Of a stretch of 64,000 nucleotides of DNA, positions 36,386 through 44,604 are shown piece after piece; position 1 is the first letter of the stretch; each line of letters begins with the position of its first letter. This stretch comes from Pseudomonas sp. P818. GTDB taxonomy: Bacteria > Pseudomonadota > Gammaproteobacteria > Pseudomonadales > Pseudomonadaceae. The translations under genes and the position numbers were made by a program. The DNA lies in the NCBI RefSeq assembly GCF_000418555.1, contig NZ_ATKM01000017.1, forward strand, positions 124,001-188,000, in the 5' to 3' direction. The notes beneath the pieces were generated by a model. It was not told the DNA's origin and did no database searches. It saw only the letters and a list, made by a program, of their open reading frames with translations.

Positions 36386-37747
36386 TCAGGCGTTGTGGCG
36401 CTGCACGAATGCACAGAAATCCGCCACCGGCATCGGCCGGCCGAACAGATAGCCCTGGTAGCGTAAACAACCGTTATCGGCCAGAAAGCTGCGCTGCGCC
36501 TCGGTTTCAACACCTTCGGCGATGACCGTCATGCCCATGCTCTGACCGAGGGCAATCACCGTGCGCACGATGGTTTCGCTGTTGGCGTCGCTGAGCACAT
36601 CACAGATGAAGGAGCGGTCGATCTTCAGCTTGCTCAAGGGCAAACGCTTGAGGTGGCTGAGCGAGGAAAAACCGGTACCGAAGTCATCCAGTGAGAAGCG
36701 CACGCCCTGCTCGACCAGTGCTGTCATCTTGCGGGTGAGGTCTTCCATGTCGCGGACGATCAGCGTCTCGGTCAGCTCCAGTTCCAGATGCTGGGCATCG
36801 ATACCATGGCGCTCGATCAGGCCGAGAATCTCGGCGACGAAACTGGCCTGGCCGAACTGTTTCTGGCTGATGTTCACCGCCAGGGTCAGATCGCCAAAGA
36901 GCGGATCATCCTTCCACTGTCGCAGCCGCGCGGCCGTCTGCTCCAGTACCCATTGGCCGATGGGGATGATCAGACCGGTATGCTCGGCGTGGTCGATGAA
37001 CTCGCCGGGGGCCAGCAGCCCGCGTTGCGGGTGTTGCCAGCGAATCAGCAGCTCGGCCCCAGTCACTCGCGCGCTGTCATCGAGTTGCGGCTGGTAATAC
37101 AGCACGAACTGTTGCTCGCGCACCGCTGCACGCAGATCGCGATCCAGCTCCGAACGCTCGGCCGTGTCGGTTTGCAGGATATGCAGCAGCACGAAGAACA
37201 GCGTCATGGCCACCAGCCCCTGCAACCAGGAGCCGATCAGTCGCACGTCGTCCGGCAAGGCATAGAGGTCGGTTGGCCGCCAGTTTGAAGCTGCCAGCGC
37301 GACGAACAGCAGCAGACTGAACAACGAGATGCCGTAACGCAGCCCCAACGGCTCGTCGCGAAAAGCCATCAGCGCGCCCACGGCAACCGGCAGCAGATAC
37401 AGGTGCGTGGCCCGCGGCGCAACGAGCGTTGGCGGATCGAGCAGCAGCGTGGAGGCAACGACGATCAGGATCAACGCACAGAACAGGATCAGGTTGGCCG
37501 CGCGCGCACGATTGCGCAGGGTCAGCGCGAACACGGCGAGGCCAGCGAGGATGATGATGACGTCCATGACCACGATGGCCCAATAGCCACGGGAGGAAAA
37601 GAACAGCCCCCACAACAGGCCCATCAGCACCATCACCATACTCGCCAGCATGCGCATGCGCCGCTCACGTCGCTGGCCGACCAGAGCCAGATCCGCAGCA
37701 TGCCAGAGCTGGCGAACGCGTTTGCCGAAGGCCGAAAGTGCTCGCAT
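36386..37747 (-). CDS. Membrane-bound EAL domain c-di-GMP phosphodiesterase
   Basis: This 453-residue protein has five or six N-terminal membrane segments (to about residue 190), then an EAL domain (about 200-450). Key parts are ELLIRW (EAL position), NISQKQF, ELTETLI, DDFGTGFSSL, KIDRSF, EGVET and QGYLFGRPM. All metal and catalytic residues look present, so it is likely an active enzyme that breaks down cyclic di-GMP. There is no GGDEF domain. The membrane part may sense a ligand. It stands alone, divergent from the acyl-CoA dehydrogenase gene. Confidence 0.9.
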   Translation of the reverse strand: MRALSAFGKRVRQLWHAADLALVGQRRERRMRMLASMVMVLMGLLWGLFFSSRGYWAIVVMDVIIILAGLAVFALTLRNRARAANLILFCALILIVVASTLLLDPPTLVAPRATHLYLLPVAVGALMAFRDEPLGLRYGISLFSLLLFVALAASNWRPTDLYALPDDVRLIGSWLQGLVAMTLFFVLLHILQTDTAERSELDRDLRAAVREQQFVLYYQPQLDDSARVTGAELLIRWQHPQRGLLAPGEFIDHAEHTGLIIPIGQWVLEQTAARLRQWKDDPLFGDLTLAVNISQKQFGQASFVAEILGLIERHGIDAQHLELELTETLIVRDMEDLTRKMTALVEQGVRFSLDDFGTGFSSLSHLKRLPLSKLKIDRSFICDVLSDANSETIVRTVIALGQSMGMTVIAEGVETEAQRSFLADNGCLRYQGYLFGRPMPVADFCAFVQRHNA

Positions 37748-38052
37748 GGAGAAATCCTTGTCCGAACTCTCTCATTCTTGAAGACAGCTGGCCAAATGCA
37801 AGCAGCTTTCGATGTACACGACGCGCCTCGTTGGCCAGACATTGCAGCCTGGCTCAGGTACCTGAGCGCAACCGCTCGCAAAAGGAGCGGGCCTGGTTGT
37901 TCCTGGCCGTGAACCAACTGTACAGCCTGCACAACCGTCACAGTGACGCAGCGGCCTTGCACGAACGTACGCAAAAAGGCTTGCAAAGCCACTCAAACAG
38001 CTATACAAAAACTGTACATAAATGAAATTCTGTACAGCTTAGGTAAATCGCC
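37748..38052. promoter_or_regulatory. Divergent promoter region between the EAL and acyl-CoA dehydrogenase genes
   Basis: This 305-bp gap has no gene. Its most distinctive feature is a TGTACA-N12-TGTACA dyad at 38013-38036, listed separately. A single TGTACA also occurs at 37919-37924. The last 70 bp are AT-rich, fitting the promoter of the plus-strand gene. Confidence 0.55.
38012..38037. promoter_or_regulatory. TGTACA-N12-TGTACA dyad upstream of the acyl-CoA dehydrogenase gene
   Basis: The arms CTGTACA and TGTACAG are perfect inverted copies around a 12-nt AT-rich spacer. The site ends 15 bp before the start codon, a position suited to repression. The same layout occurs at 46331-46354 upstream of the chemoreceptor gene. 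Confidence 0.6.
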
Positions 38053-39831
38053 ATGCCGTCTTACCGTGCCCCGCTGCGTGATATGCGCTTTGTGTTCGAA
38101 GAACTGCTCGACGCCTACAACCTGCTGCAAACCCTGCCTGAACACCGCGAGTTCAGCGCCGACCTGGGTGGTGCGATCCTCGAGGAGGCAGCGAAGCTGG
38201 CCGAGAACGTACTGGCCCCGCTCAACGGCCCGGGTGACAAACAAGGCTGTCAGTACGATCCGCAGACACACAGCGTGCGCACCCCGGACGGCTTCAAGGC
38301 AGCTTATAAGCAGTTCGCCGAAGGGGGTTGGACGGCTCTGGCATGCACCCCGGAGTTCGGTGGTCAGGGCCTGCCGCATGTACTCAACATGCTGGTCGAG
38401 GAGATGACCTGCTCGGCCAACCTGTCGCTGGGCATGTACCCGGGGCTGACCCACGGCGCCATCAACGCCCTGACTAGCCACGGTACAGCCGAGCAGCAGC
38501 AGAGGTATCTGCCACGCCTGATCAGCGGCGAGTGGACCGGCACCATGTGCCTGACCGAACCGCAGTGCGGCACCGACCTGGGCCTGATCCGTACCCGCGC
38601 CGTACCGCAGGCCGACGGCAGCTACGCCATCAGCGGCACCAAGATCTGGATCACCGGCGGCGAGCACGATCTGGTCGACAACATCGTCCATCTGGTGCTG
38701 GCCAAGCTGCCGGATGCGCCGGACAGCGTCAAAGGCATCTCCCTGTTCCTGGTGCCCAAGTTCCTCGAGGACGGCAGCCGCAACCCGGTGTTCTGTGGTG
38801 GCCTGGAACACAAGATGGGCATCAAGGGCTCGGCTACCTGCGTGATGAACTTCGAGGGCGCCAGGGGCTGGCTGATCGGCGAACCGAACAAGGGCCTGAG
38901 CTGCATGTTCACCATGATGAATTCGGCGCGCCTGATGGTCGGCATGCAGGGACTGGGCGTGGCCGAAAGTGCCTACCAGATCGCCCTGGGCTTCGCCCGC
39001 GAGCGCCTGCAGAGCCGTTCGATCTCAGGGCCCAAAGCAGCCGACAAGCCGGCAGACCCGATCATGGTGCACCCGGACGTACGGCGCATGCTGCTGCGGC
39101 AGAAGGTGATGATCGAGGGTTGCCGTGCCCTCGCCTACTTCGCCGGCCTGCAACAGGATATCGCTCATGGCGCCGAGGATGCCGAAACCCGCAGTCGCGC
39201 CGACGATCTGGTGCAGCTGCTCACACCGGTGGTCAAGGCCTTCCTCACCGACGAAGGTTTCATCTGCGCCAACGAAGGCCTGCAGGTGCTTGGCGGCTCG
39301 GGCTTCACAGAAGACTGGGGCATCGAGCAACTGGTGCGCGACAGCCGCATCACGCGCATCTATGAGGGCACCAACGGTATCCAGGCGCTGGATCTGGTAG
39401 GCCGCAAGCTGTCTCTTGGCGGCGGTCGTGCAGTGCGCGCGTTCTTCGCTCTGGTCGAAGGCTGGCTCAAGAACAATGCCGAGGCTCCGCACGCAGCGGC
39501 TGTGACCCAGGCACTGAAGCAACTGCAGCAGGCTACCCTGTGGCTGGCCAGCGAAGGCAGCAAGGACCCGGAACAGGCTGCCGCGGCCGCCACGCCCTAC
39601 CTGCGCCTGTTCGGCCTGACCAGCCTGGCCTGGCTGTGGTCCCAGCAAGCCCAGCTGGCCCAGCGTCAACTGGATGCCGGCAGTTCGGAGATCCACTTCT
39701 ACGCGGCCAAGATCAAGTCCGCTGACTTCTTCATGGCCCGCGTCCTGCCGGAGACAGACGCGCTGCTCAGCGAGATCAAGGCAGGCAAGGCAACGCTGAT
39801 GGCCTTCACCGATGAGGAGTTCGCCGCCTGA
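38053..39831 (+). CDS. Acyl-CoA dehydrogenase (FadE type, with C-terminal extension)
   Basis: This 592-residue enzyme introduces a trans-2 double bond into acyl-CoA in beta-oxidation, using FAD. The family motifs are MCLTEPQCGTDLG (substrate/FAD loop), KIWITGGEH, and the catalytic Glu in YEGTNGIQALDL. The extra 120 residues at the C-terminus match the Pseudomonas FadE group (PA0506-0508-like). The start MPSYRAPLRDMRFV is the usual one for this group. A terminator follows. An operator-like dyad sits in its promoter, so it may be induced by fatty acids. Chain-length preference cannot be read. Confidence 0.92.
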   Translation: MPSYRAPLRDMRFVFEELLDAYNLLQTLPEHREFSADLGGAILEEAAKLAENVLAPLNGPGDKQGCQYDPQTHSVRTPDGFKAAYKQFAEGGWTALACTPEFGGQGLPHVLNMLVEEMTCSANLSLGMYPGLTHGAINALTSHGTAEQQQRYLPRLISGEWTGTMCLTEPQCGTDLGLIRTRAVPQADGSYAISGTKIWITGGEHDLVDNIVHLVLAKLPDAPDSVKGISLFLVPKFLEDGSRNPVFCGGLEHKMGIKGSATCVMNFEGARGWLIGEPNKGLSCMFTMMNSARLMVGMQGLGVAESAYQIALGFARERLQSRSISGPKAADKPADPIMVHPDVRRMLLRQKVMIEGCRALAYFAGLQQDIAHGAEDAETRSRADDLVQLLTPVVKAFLTDEGFICANEGLQVLGGSGFTEDWGIEQLVRDSRITRIYEGTNGIQALDLVGRKLSLGGGRAVRAFFALVEGWLKNNAEAPHAAAVTQALKQLQQATLWLASEGSKDPEQAAAAATPYLRLFGLTSLAWLWSQQAQLAQRQLDAGSSEIHFYAAKIKSADFFMARVLPETDALLSEIKAGKATLMAFTDEEFAA

Positions 39832-39858
39832 TCACAGGCGGCAGCTGACAAGCTGCGC

Positions 39859-39906
39859 AATCCGGCAACCCCACTTCTCCCCTTTTTGGTTGTCGGATTT
39901 TTTTCT
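39859..39906 (+). terminator. Intrinsic terminator of the acyl-CoA dehydrogenase gene
   Basis: A 12-bp stem with one mismatch (39859-39870 with 39888-39899) is followed by a T-run (TTTTTTCTT). It lies 27 bp after the stop codon. Confidence 0.82.
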
Positions 39907-39954
39907 TCACTACTCGCGGCCAGGCCCTGGCCGCGACATTGCGGAGGGATGGTC

Positions 39955-40500
39955 ATGACGGCCCTGATATCGCGCCTCTGTTCGACCCTGCTGTTGACGC
40001 TGCTGCTCGCCAGCACCCTGGTGCAGGCCAATAACCAGGCCGGCTGGCGGGAACATCTGCCGCAGGCCAACCTGGTCGGCAGTGGCGACTTCAGCTGGTT
40101 TGGCTTCTCGGTCTACAACGCCAAGCTGTGGAGCCCGTCGCGGCAGGTGGATTTCACCCAGCCCTTCGCCCTGGAGCTGACCTACCGCCGCAGCATCAGC
40201 CGGGAAACCCTGGTCGAAACCAGCCTCGACGAAATCCGCCGGATCAACGGCCAGCCGCTGGACCGCGAGCAGCAGGACGACTGGACGCAGCAGATGCGCC
40301 AGGCTTTCGTCGACGTTACCGACGGCACGCGCATCACCGGCGTGTTCCTGCCCGAAGAGGGCTGCCGGTTCTATGTAGACGGCAAGCTGCAGCACGTCAT
40401 CGACGACCCCGAGTTCGCCCGCGCCTTCTTTTCCATCTGGCTCGACCCGCAAACCCGCAGCCCCAAGCTGCGCACTGCGCTGCTCGGCCTTAACCCATGA
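39955..40500 (+). CDS. Chalcone isomerase family protein, exported
   Basis: This 181-residue protein has a signal peptide (cleaved near VQA, about residue 23). The remainder matches the bacterial chalcone-isomerase-like family: GSGDFSWFGFSVYNAKLW near the start, and a CRFYVDGK stretch. Bacterial members are not true chalcone isomerases, and they occur with DUF3833 and SDR genes, as here. The start at 39955 has GGAGG 8 bases upstream, whereas the ATG at 39949 is too close to it. The gene overlaps or nearly abuts the DUF3833 gene. The role is unknown but probably periplasmic. Confidence 0.85.
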   Translation: MTALISRLCSTLLLTLLLASTLVQANNQAGWREHLPQANLVGSGDFSWFGFSVYNAKLWSPSRQVDFTQPFALELTYRRSISRETLVETSLDEIRRINGQPLDREQQDDWTQQMRQAFVDVTDGTRITGVFLPEEGCRFYVDGKLQHVIDDPEFARAFFSIWLDPQTRSPKLRTALLGLNP

Positions 40501-40508
40501 GGTACGCC

Positions 40509-41042
40509 ATGAAAGCCCTGTTGATCCTGCTGACCAGCCTGCTGCTGATCAGCTGCGGCCAGGTTCCGGTCGAACGCTACGCCAACGAGAAACCCGTACT
40601 GGACCTGCCCACCTTCTTCTCCGGCCCGGTGCAGGCCTGGGGCATGTTTCAGGATCGCTCGGGCGAGGTGATCAAGCGTTTCCATGTCGATATCCAGAGC
40701 CGCCGCGATGGCGACAAGCTGATCCTCGATGAGCGTTTCCTGTACAGCGACGGCACCCGCCAGCGCCGGGTATGGACGCTCACCCCAGACGGCGCCGGAC
40801 GCTGGATCGGCACTGCCGACGATGTGGTCGGCCAGGCCACCGGTGAAGTGGCCGGCAATGCCCTGCGCTGGCGTTATCACCTCAACCTGCCGGTGGACGA
40901 CACCACCTATGTCGTCTACTTCGATGACTGGATGTACCTGATGGACGACGACACGATGATCAACCGCTCGGTCATGAGCAAATTCGGCATCGAGCTCGGC
41001 CAGGTCACCTTGTTCTTCCGCCGCGGGGCAGCTCAACCATGA
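40509..41042 (+). CDS. DUF3833 lipoprotein
   Basis: This 177-residue protein has a lipoprotein signal (MKALLILLTSLLLISC, lipid-modified Cys at residue 16) and a DUF3833 domain (FSGPVQAWGMFQDRSGEVIKRF, then the acidic DEDD-rich centre). The start at 40509 has GAGG six bases upstream, and an in-frame ATG at 40497 overlaps the previous stop. It lies in a three-gene operon with a chalcone isomerase-like gene and an SDR gene. In other bacteria this trio is part of larger clusters with cyclopropane-fatty-acid-synthase-like genes. Confidence 0.85.
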   Translation: MKALLILLTSLLLISCGQVPVERYANEKPVLDLPTFFSGPVQAWGMFQDRSGEVIKRFHVDIQSRRDGDKLILDERFLYSDGTRQRRVWTLTPDGAGRWIGTADDVVGQATGEVAGNALRWRYHLNLPVDDTTYVVYFDDWMYLMDDDTMINRSVMSKFGIELGQVTLFFRRGAAQP

Positions 41043-41749
41043 GCCAAGCGCTGACGCTGACCAGCTTCGGCAGCGGTTACAAGGCACTGGTGATCGGCGC
41101 CAGCGGAGCCATCGGCCAGGCCTTCTGCCAGTTGCTGCGCGCCGATGCGAACTGTGCCGGCGTGCGCGAACTGAGCCGCAGCAGCACGCCCGCACTGGAT
41201 CTGGAAGCCCCTGCCAGCATCGCTGAAGCCGCCGCCGCGCTGGCCGAGGACGGCCCCTATCAGCTGATCGTTCATGCTGCCGGGCTACTGCACCGCGCTG
41301 GGATCGCGCCGGAAAAGAGCCTGGCCGCCATCGAGGCCGATGCCCTGCAGGCGGTGTTCCAGGTCAACGCGCTGGGCCCGGCGCTGGTTCTGCGACACTT
41401 CCTGCCCCTGCTCGACAAACAGGGCGCCATGGCGATGCTCTCGGCCAAGGTCGGCAGCATCGGCGACAACCGCCTCGGTGGCTGGTACGCCTACCGCGCC
41501 TCCAAGGCGGCGCTGAACATGCTGATCAAGACCGCCGCCATCGAACTGGCGCGCAACAAACCCAAGGCGCGCCTGCTCAGCCTGCATCCCGGCACAGTCA
41601 TTTCGCCGCTATCGCAACCCTTTCGCGGCGCCACGGCTGCGCGCCCGGCCGAACAGGCGGCGGCCGAGATGCTGCGGGTGATCGACAGCCTCGGCGCCGA
41701 GCATAGCGGCAGCTTCCACGCCTACGATGGGCAGCCGCTGCCTTGGTAG
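41039..41749 (+). CDS. Short-chain dehydrogenase/reductase
   Basis: This 236-residue SDR has the NAD(P)-binding GASGAIG at residues 20-26 and the catalytic YAYRASK (Tyr and Lys of YxxxK). A Ser in the MLSAKVGSI region completes the triad. It resembles the C-factor (CsgA-like) group. It overlaps the DUF3833 stop by 4 bp (ATGA), so translation is coupled. The substrate is unknown and is likely related to lipid modification, given its neighbours. Confidence 0.85.
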   Translation: MSQALTLTSFGSGYKALVIGASGAIGQAFCQLLRADANCAGVRELSRSSTPALDLEAPASIAEAAAALAEDGPYQLIVHAAGLLHRAGIAPEKSLAAIEADALQAVFQVNALGPALVLRHFLPLLDKQGAMAMLSAKVGSIGDNRLGGWYAYRASKAALNMLIKTAAIELARNKPKARLLSLHPGTVISPLSQPFRGATAARPAEQAAAEMLRVIDSLGAEHSGSFHAYDGQPLPW

Positions 41750-41757
41750 CGGCTTGA

Positions 41758-42159
41758 TCACAGCCCCCCGAACAGATCGAAGGAATCGAGCAGGCGCCAG
41801 GCGATCTCCGGCCTTTTCTCCATCGCCCGACGGATTGCCGCCGGAATGTTCTGCCGCGTCTTGCGGCACAGGCCCGGATGCGCGTCGAAACGCATGTGGA
41901 TACCGCGCATGCTGCGCACTTCGCCATGGCTCGGCTCGATATGCAGGCGAATGCCCAACTGCTCGTACATGCGCTGCTGCAGGCGCTCGAGCTCTTCGAG
42001 ACTCTGCAGGCTCTCGAGGCGTTCGAGCAGACGCTGCTCCTCCTGGCGGGTCAGCAGCAGGATACGCGTGTCGGCGCCGGCGCTGCCCAGCAACTCCTCG
42101 CGCTGACAGTCGCAAGCACCCGGTGGGCAGGGATTACGCAGGGGCAATGGTGAATTCAT
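41758..42159 (-). CDS. Conserved hypothetical protein with Cys-rich N-terminus
   Basis: This 133-residue soluble protein has its start chosen at 42159 (MNSPLPLRNPCPPGACDC). The open frame goes 35 residues further, but that part overlaps the DUF4197 promoter and looks random. The N-terminus carries three closely spaced Cys (CPPGACDC) that could bind a metal. A long Leu/Glu/Arg-rich helix follows (RQEEQRLLERLESLQSLEELER). The C-terminal part has CRKTRQNIPAAIRRAMEKRP. Similar proteins occur in other Pseudomonas without known function. It converges with the SDR gene. Confidence 0.72.
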   Translation of the reverse strand: MNSPLPLRNPCPPGACDCQREELLGSAGADTRILLLTRQEEQRLLERLESLQSLEELERLQQRMYEQLGIRLHIEPSHGEVRSMRGIHMRFDAHPGLCRKTRQNIPAAIRRAMEKRPEIAWRLLDSFDLFGGL

Positions 42160-42275
42160 GGCCCCGATCATAGCCATAGCCAGGCGCGCTGCCCATCCAC
42201 TCTTATCGCCTGGCTTGTCAGCGCCGCAGACTCCGTTAAGCTCACAGCATTTCCCCCGATACAAGGAAGAACACC

Positions 42276-42953
42276 ATGCTGCGCCTCACCACGTTCGCCG
42301 CTGGCCTGCTGCTCTCGGCCAACGTCTTCGCTCTGTCCCTCTCCGATCTGAGCCAGCAGGACGCCAGCGGTGGTCTCAAGGACGCGCTGATCCAGGGCGC
42401 CCAGGTGGCCGTCAAGCAACTGGGCACGCCCGGCGGCTTCAGCAACAACCCGGACGTGCGCATCGAGCTGCCGGGCAAACTCGGCAAAGCCGCCAAGACC
42501 ATGAAGATGATGGGCATGGGCGCTCAGGTCGATCAGCTCGAAGCGAGCATGAACAAGGCTGCCGAAGCTGCCGTGCCGCAGGCCCAGGCGCTGCTGGTCG
42601 ACGCGGTGAAGAAAATGACCGTGGCCGATGCCAAGGCGATTCTCAGCGGCCCGCAGGACTCGGCCACGCAGTACCTGAACAAGAGCAGCCGCGAGCAGAT
42701 CCGCGCCAAGTTCCTGCCCATCGTCAAGCAGGCAACCGACCAGGTCGGTCTGGCCCAGCAGTACAACGCCTTCGCCGGCCAGGCCGCCAGCTTTGGCGTG
42801 GTCGATGCCAAGAGCAGCACGGTGGAAAGCTACGTGACCGAGCAGGCCCTCGATGGCCTGTTCGAGATGATCGCCAAGCAGGAAGCCAACATCCGCCAGA
42901 ACCCGGCTGCTGCCGCCACCAGCCTGGCGAAGAAGGTATTCGGCGCACTCTGA
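42276..42953 (+). CDS. DUF4197 domain protein, exported
   Basis: This 225-residue protein has a signal peptide (cleaved after VFA, near residue 19). The DUF4197 family features are LKDALIQGAQVAVKQLG at 34-50, ELPGKLGKAAKTMKMMG, and a mostly helical body. It has the ribosome site AAGGAAG and a terminator 19 bp after the stop. It probably resides in the periplasm. No function is known. Confidence 0.88.
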   Translation: MLRLTTFAAGLLLSANVFALSLSDLSQQDASGGLKDALIQGAQVAVKQLGTPGGFSNNPDVRIELPGKLGKAAKTMKMMGMGAQVDQLEASMNKAAEAAVPQAQALLVDAVKKMTVADAKAILSGPQDSATQYLNKSSREQIRAKFLPIVKQATDQVGLAQQYNAFAGQAASFGVVDAKSSTVESYVTEQALDGLFEMIAKQEANIRQNPAAAATSLAKKVFGAL

Positions 42954-42971
42954 GAAAGCTGCAATTCCCTG

Positions 42972-43008
42972 CGCCCCGCTGGTCTGTAGCTAGCGGGGCG
43001 TTTTATTT
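42972..43008 (+). terminator. Intrinsic terminator of the DUF4197 gene
   Basis: The 9-bp GC-rich stem (42972-42980 with 42992-43000) with an 11-nt loop is followed by TTTTATTT. Confidence 0.88.
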
Positions 43009-43039
43009 GGTTCTTCGCGTTATCACGGGGAAGATACGC

Positions 43040-43731
43040 TGACACCGGACTGGCAAGTTTGTGTGCGTATTGCTCACGGGCTTAGCACTATCCATCACTG
43101 CGTGTACTGAACGTTTGGGTTGCGCCCCTTACGGGCGCCACACCTTTCTTGCTTGCCCAAGAAAGGTGTGCCAAAGAAGGGCACCCCGACATCCGGGTTT
43201 CGCTACGCGAAACTCCCCTCGCTCCGGTGCTGCTCCGGGGGCCGGCTTACATGGGCCATCCCTGGCCCATTAAGCCTCTCGCCGCATCCATGCGGCTCGT
43301 CCCCCTACGCAACACCTCCACTCGGCCTCCTGAAGGGGACCAGGTCGCGAGCTTGCATAAGCTTTGCGGAACTGAAATTGGCGGCGTCTGGCCTTTGCTT
43401 TTTGTCTTTAACTGCGATGGTACAGACGACGGCCAAGTCCCCTTCAGGAGGCCGAGTGGAATCGCCGTGGAAGGGGTTGAGCGACATGGATGTCGCGAGA
43501 GCTGCGATGGGCCATGGATGGCCCTTCGCAGCGTGCCCCTGGAGCGGTGATGGAACGAGGGAACCCCGGCGTAGCCGGGGCCGTATGCAGGGGTGTGTTT
43601 CTTTGCTTACTTTCTTTGCACAAGCAAAGAAAGTGAGTCGCCCGTAAGGGGCGAAACCCATCAGTCCAGGCGACGCGTTAACGGATAGTGCCAGCACCGA
43701 AAGAACACACATAGTTGCCAGTCCGGTGTCA
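43040..43731. repeat. Large nested inverted-repeat element (0.69 kb, apparently non-coding)
   Basis: The outer ends are a perfect 17-bp inverted repeat (43040-43056 and 43715-43731). A second pair of 22-nt arms matches at 21 positions (43116-43137 and 43639-43660). A third, inner pair has 24-nt perfect arms (43317-43340 and 43437-43460). A short hairpin with GAAAGG/CCTTTC-type arms lies near each side. Several frames are open across it, but none reads like a protein. It resembles intergenic palindromic elements found in several pseudomonads. No transposase is present. Confidence 0.7.
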
Positions 43732-43775
43732 ACCCGCACTTTCCCCAAAATATGCGCAGAACCTTTTATTTTCAG

Positions 43776-44555
43776 TCAGGGCAAACAGAGCCGGTCCAGC
43801 GCCGGACGGGCGAAGAGAAAGCCCTGCATGTAGCGAATGCCCAGTTCGCGCAGCGCATCACGCTCCCCTGCACTTTCGATACCCTCGGCAATAATGCGTA
43901 TATCCAGCCGACTGGCCACCAGCACGATACCGGCGACGATCGCCTGGCGCACCGGGTCCTGATCGATACCGCGGGTCAGCGCCATATCCAGCTTGAGCAC
44001 GTGTGGCTGGAATTCGGCCAGCAGGTTGAGCCCGGAATAGCCGGCGCCGAAATCATCGATGGCGGTGGTGAAGCCCTGTTTGCCGTACTCGGCGAAGATC
44101 CGCTTGAGGTGCTCGGCATCGTGGATCTGCTCACCCTCGGTCACCTCGAACATCAGCCGCTCACGCGGAAAGTCGAAGCGCTGCGCTGCCTCCAGCGTGG
44201 CGCGGATGCAGGTCTCGGCGCGATACACCGCGTTGGGCAGAAAATTGATGCTGAGCAGACAATCCGGCACGTCGAGCAGCCCGAGCGTTGCTGCCTGCTC
44301 GATGGCCTTGACCCGACAGGCCTGGTCGAAACGATAGCGGTTGCCATCGTTGACCCGCCCCAGCACCTCGCCGGCCGATTCGCCGTTGCAGCCCCGCACC
44401 AGGGCTTCATAGGCGAACGGCCGTTGCTCCTGTACATCGACGATCAGCTGGAAGGCCATGGTGAAGTCGAACCCCAGGGCCTCGGCGTTACGGCATTCGG
44501 CACAGCCCACGGCGCGAAATGGCTGCGGAAAGATGCTCTGGCTGGCAATACCCAT
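43776..44555 (-). CDS. EAL domain protein (stand-alone phosphodiesterase)
   Basis: This 259-residue protein is almost entirely an EAL domain. Visible motifs are YEALVRG (EAL), SINFLP, EVTEGE, DDFGAGYSGL, KLDMAL, EGIES and QGFLFARP. The key Glu, Asn and Asp positions are kept, so activity against cyclic di-GMP is likely. The N-terminal 35 residues carry a GCAEC motif that could bind metal or respond to redox, an inference from two close Cys only. It is soluble and follows the chemoreceptor gene downstream by 49 bp on the same strand, so the two may be cotranscribed. Confidence 0.88.
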   Translation of the reverse strand: MGIASQSIFPQPFRAVGCAECRNAEALGFDFTMAFQLIVDVQEQRPFAYEALVRGCNGESAGEVLGRVNDGNRYRFDQACRVKAIEQAATLGLLDVPDCLLSINFLPNAVYRAETCIRATLEAAQRFDFPRERLMFEVTEGEQIHDAEHLKRIFAEYGKQGFTTAIDDFGAGYSGLNLLAEFQPHVLKLDMALTRGIDQDPVRQAIVAGIVLVASRLDIRIIAEGIESAGERDALRELGIRYMQGFLFARPALDRLCLP

Positions 44556-44604
44556 CGGCGCTTCCTTATAAACAAGACTTGGAGACTCCTCCCTGTCAGC
44601 CTAG

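Noticed and set aside
43120..43748. Several open frames within the inverted-repeat element
   Set aside because: They cover both arms of the palindrome on both strands and read as low-complexity sequence, so they follow from the repeat rather than from a gene.
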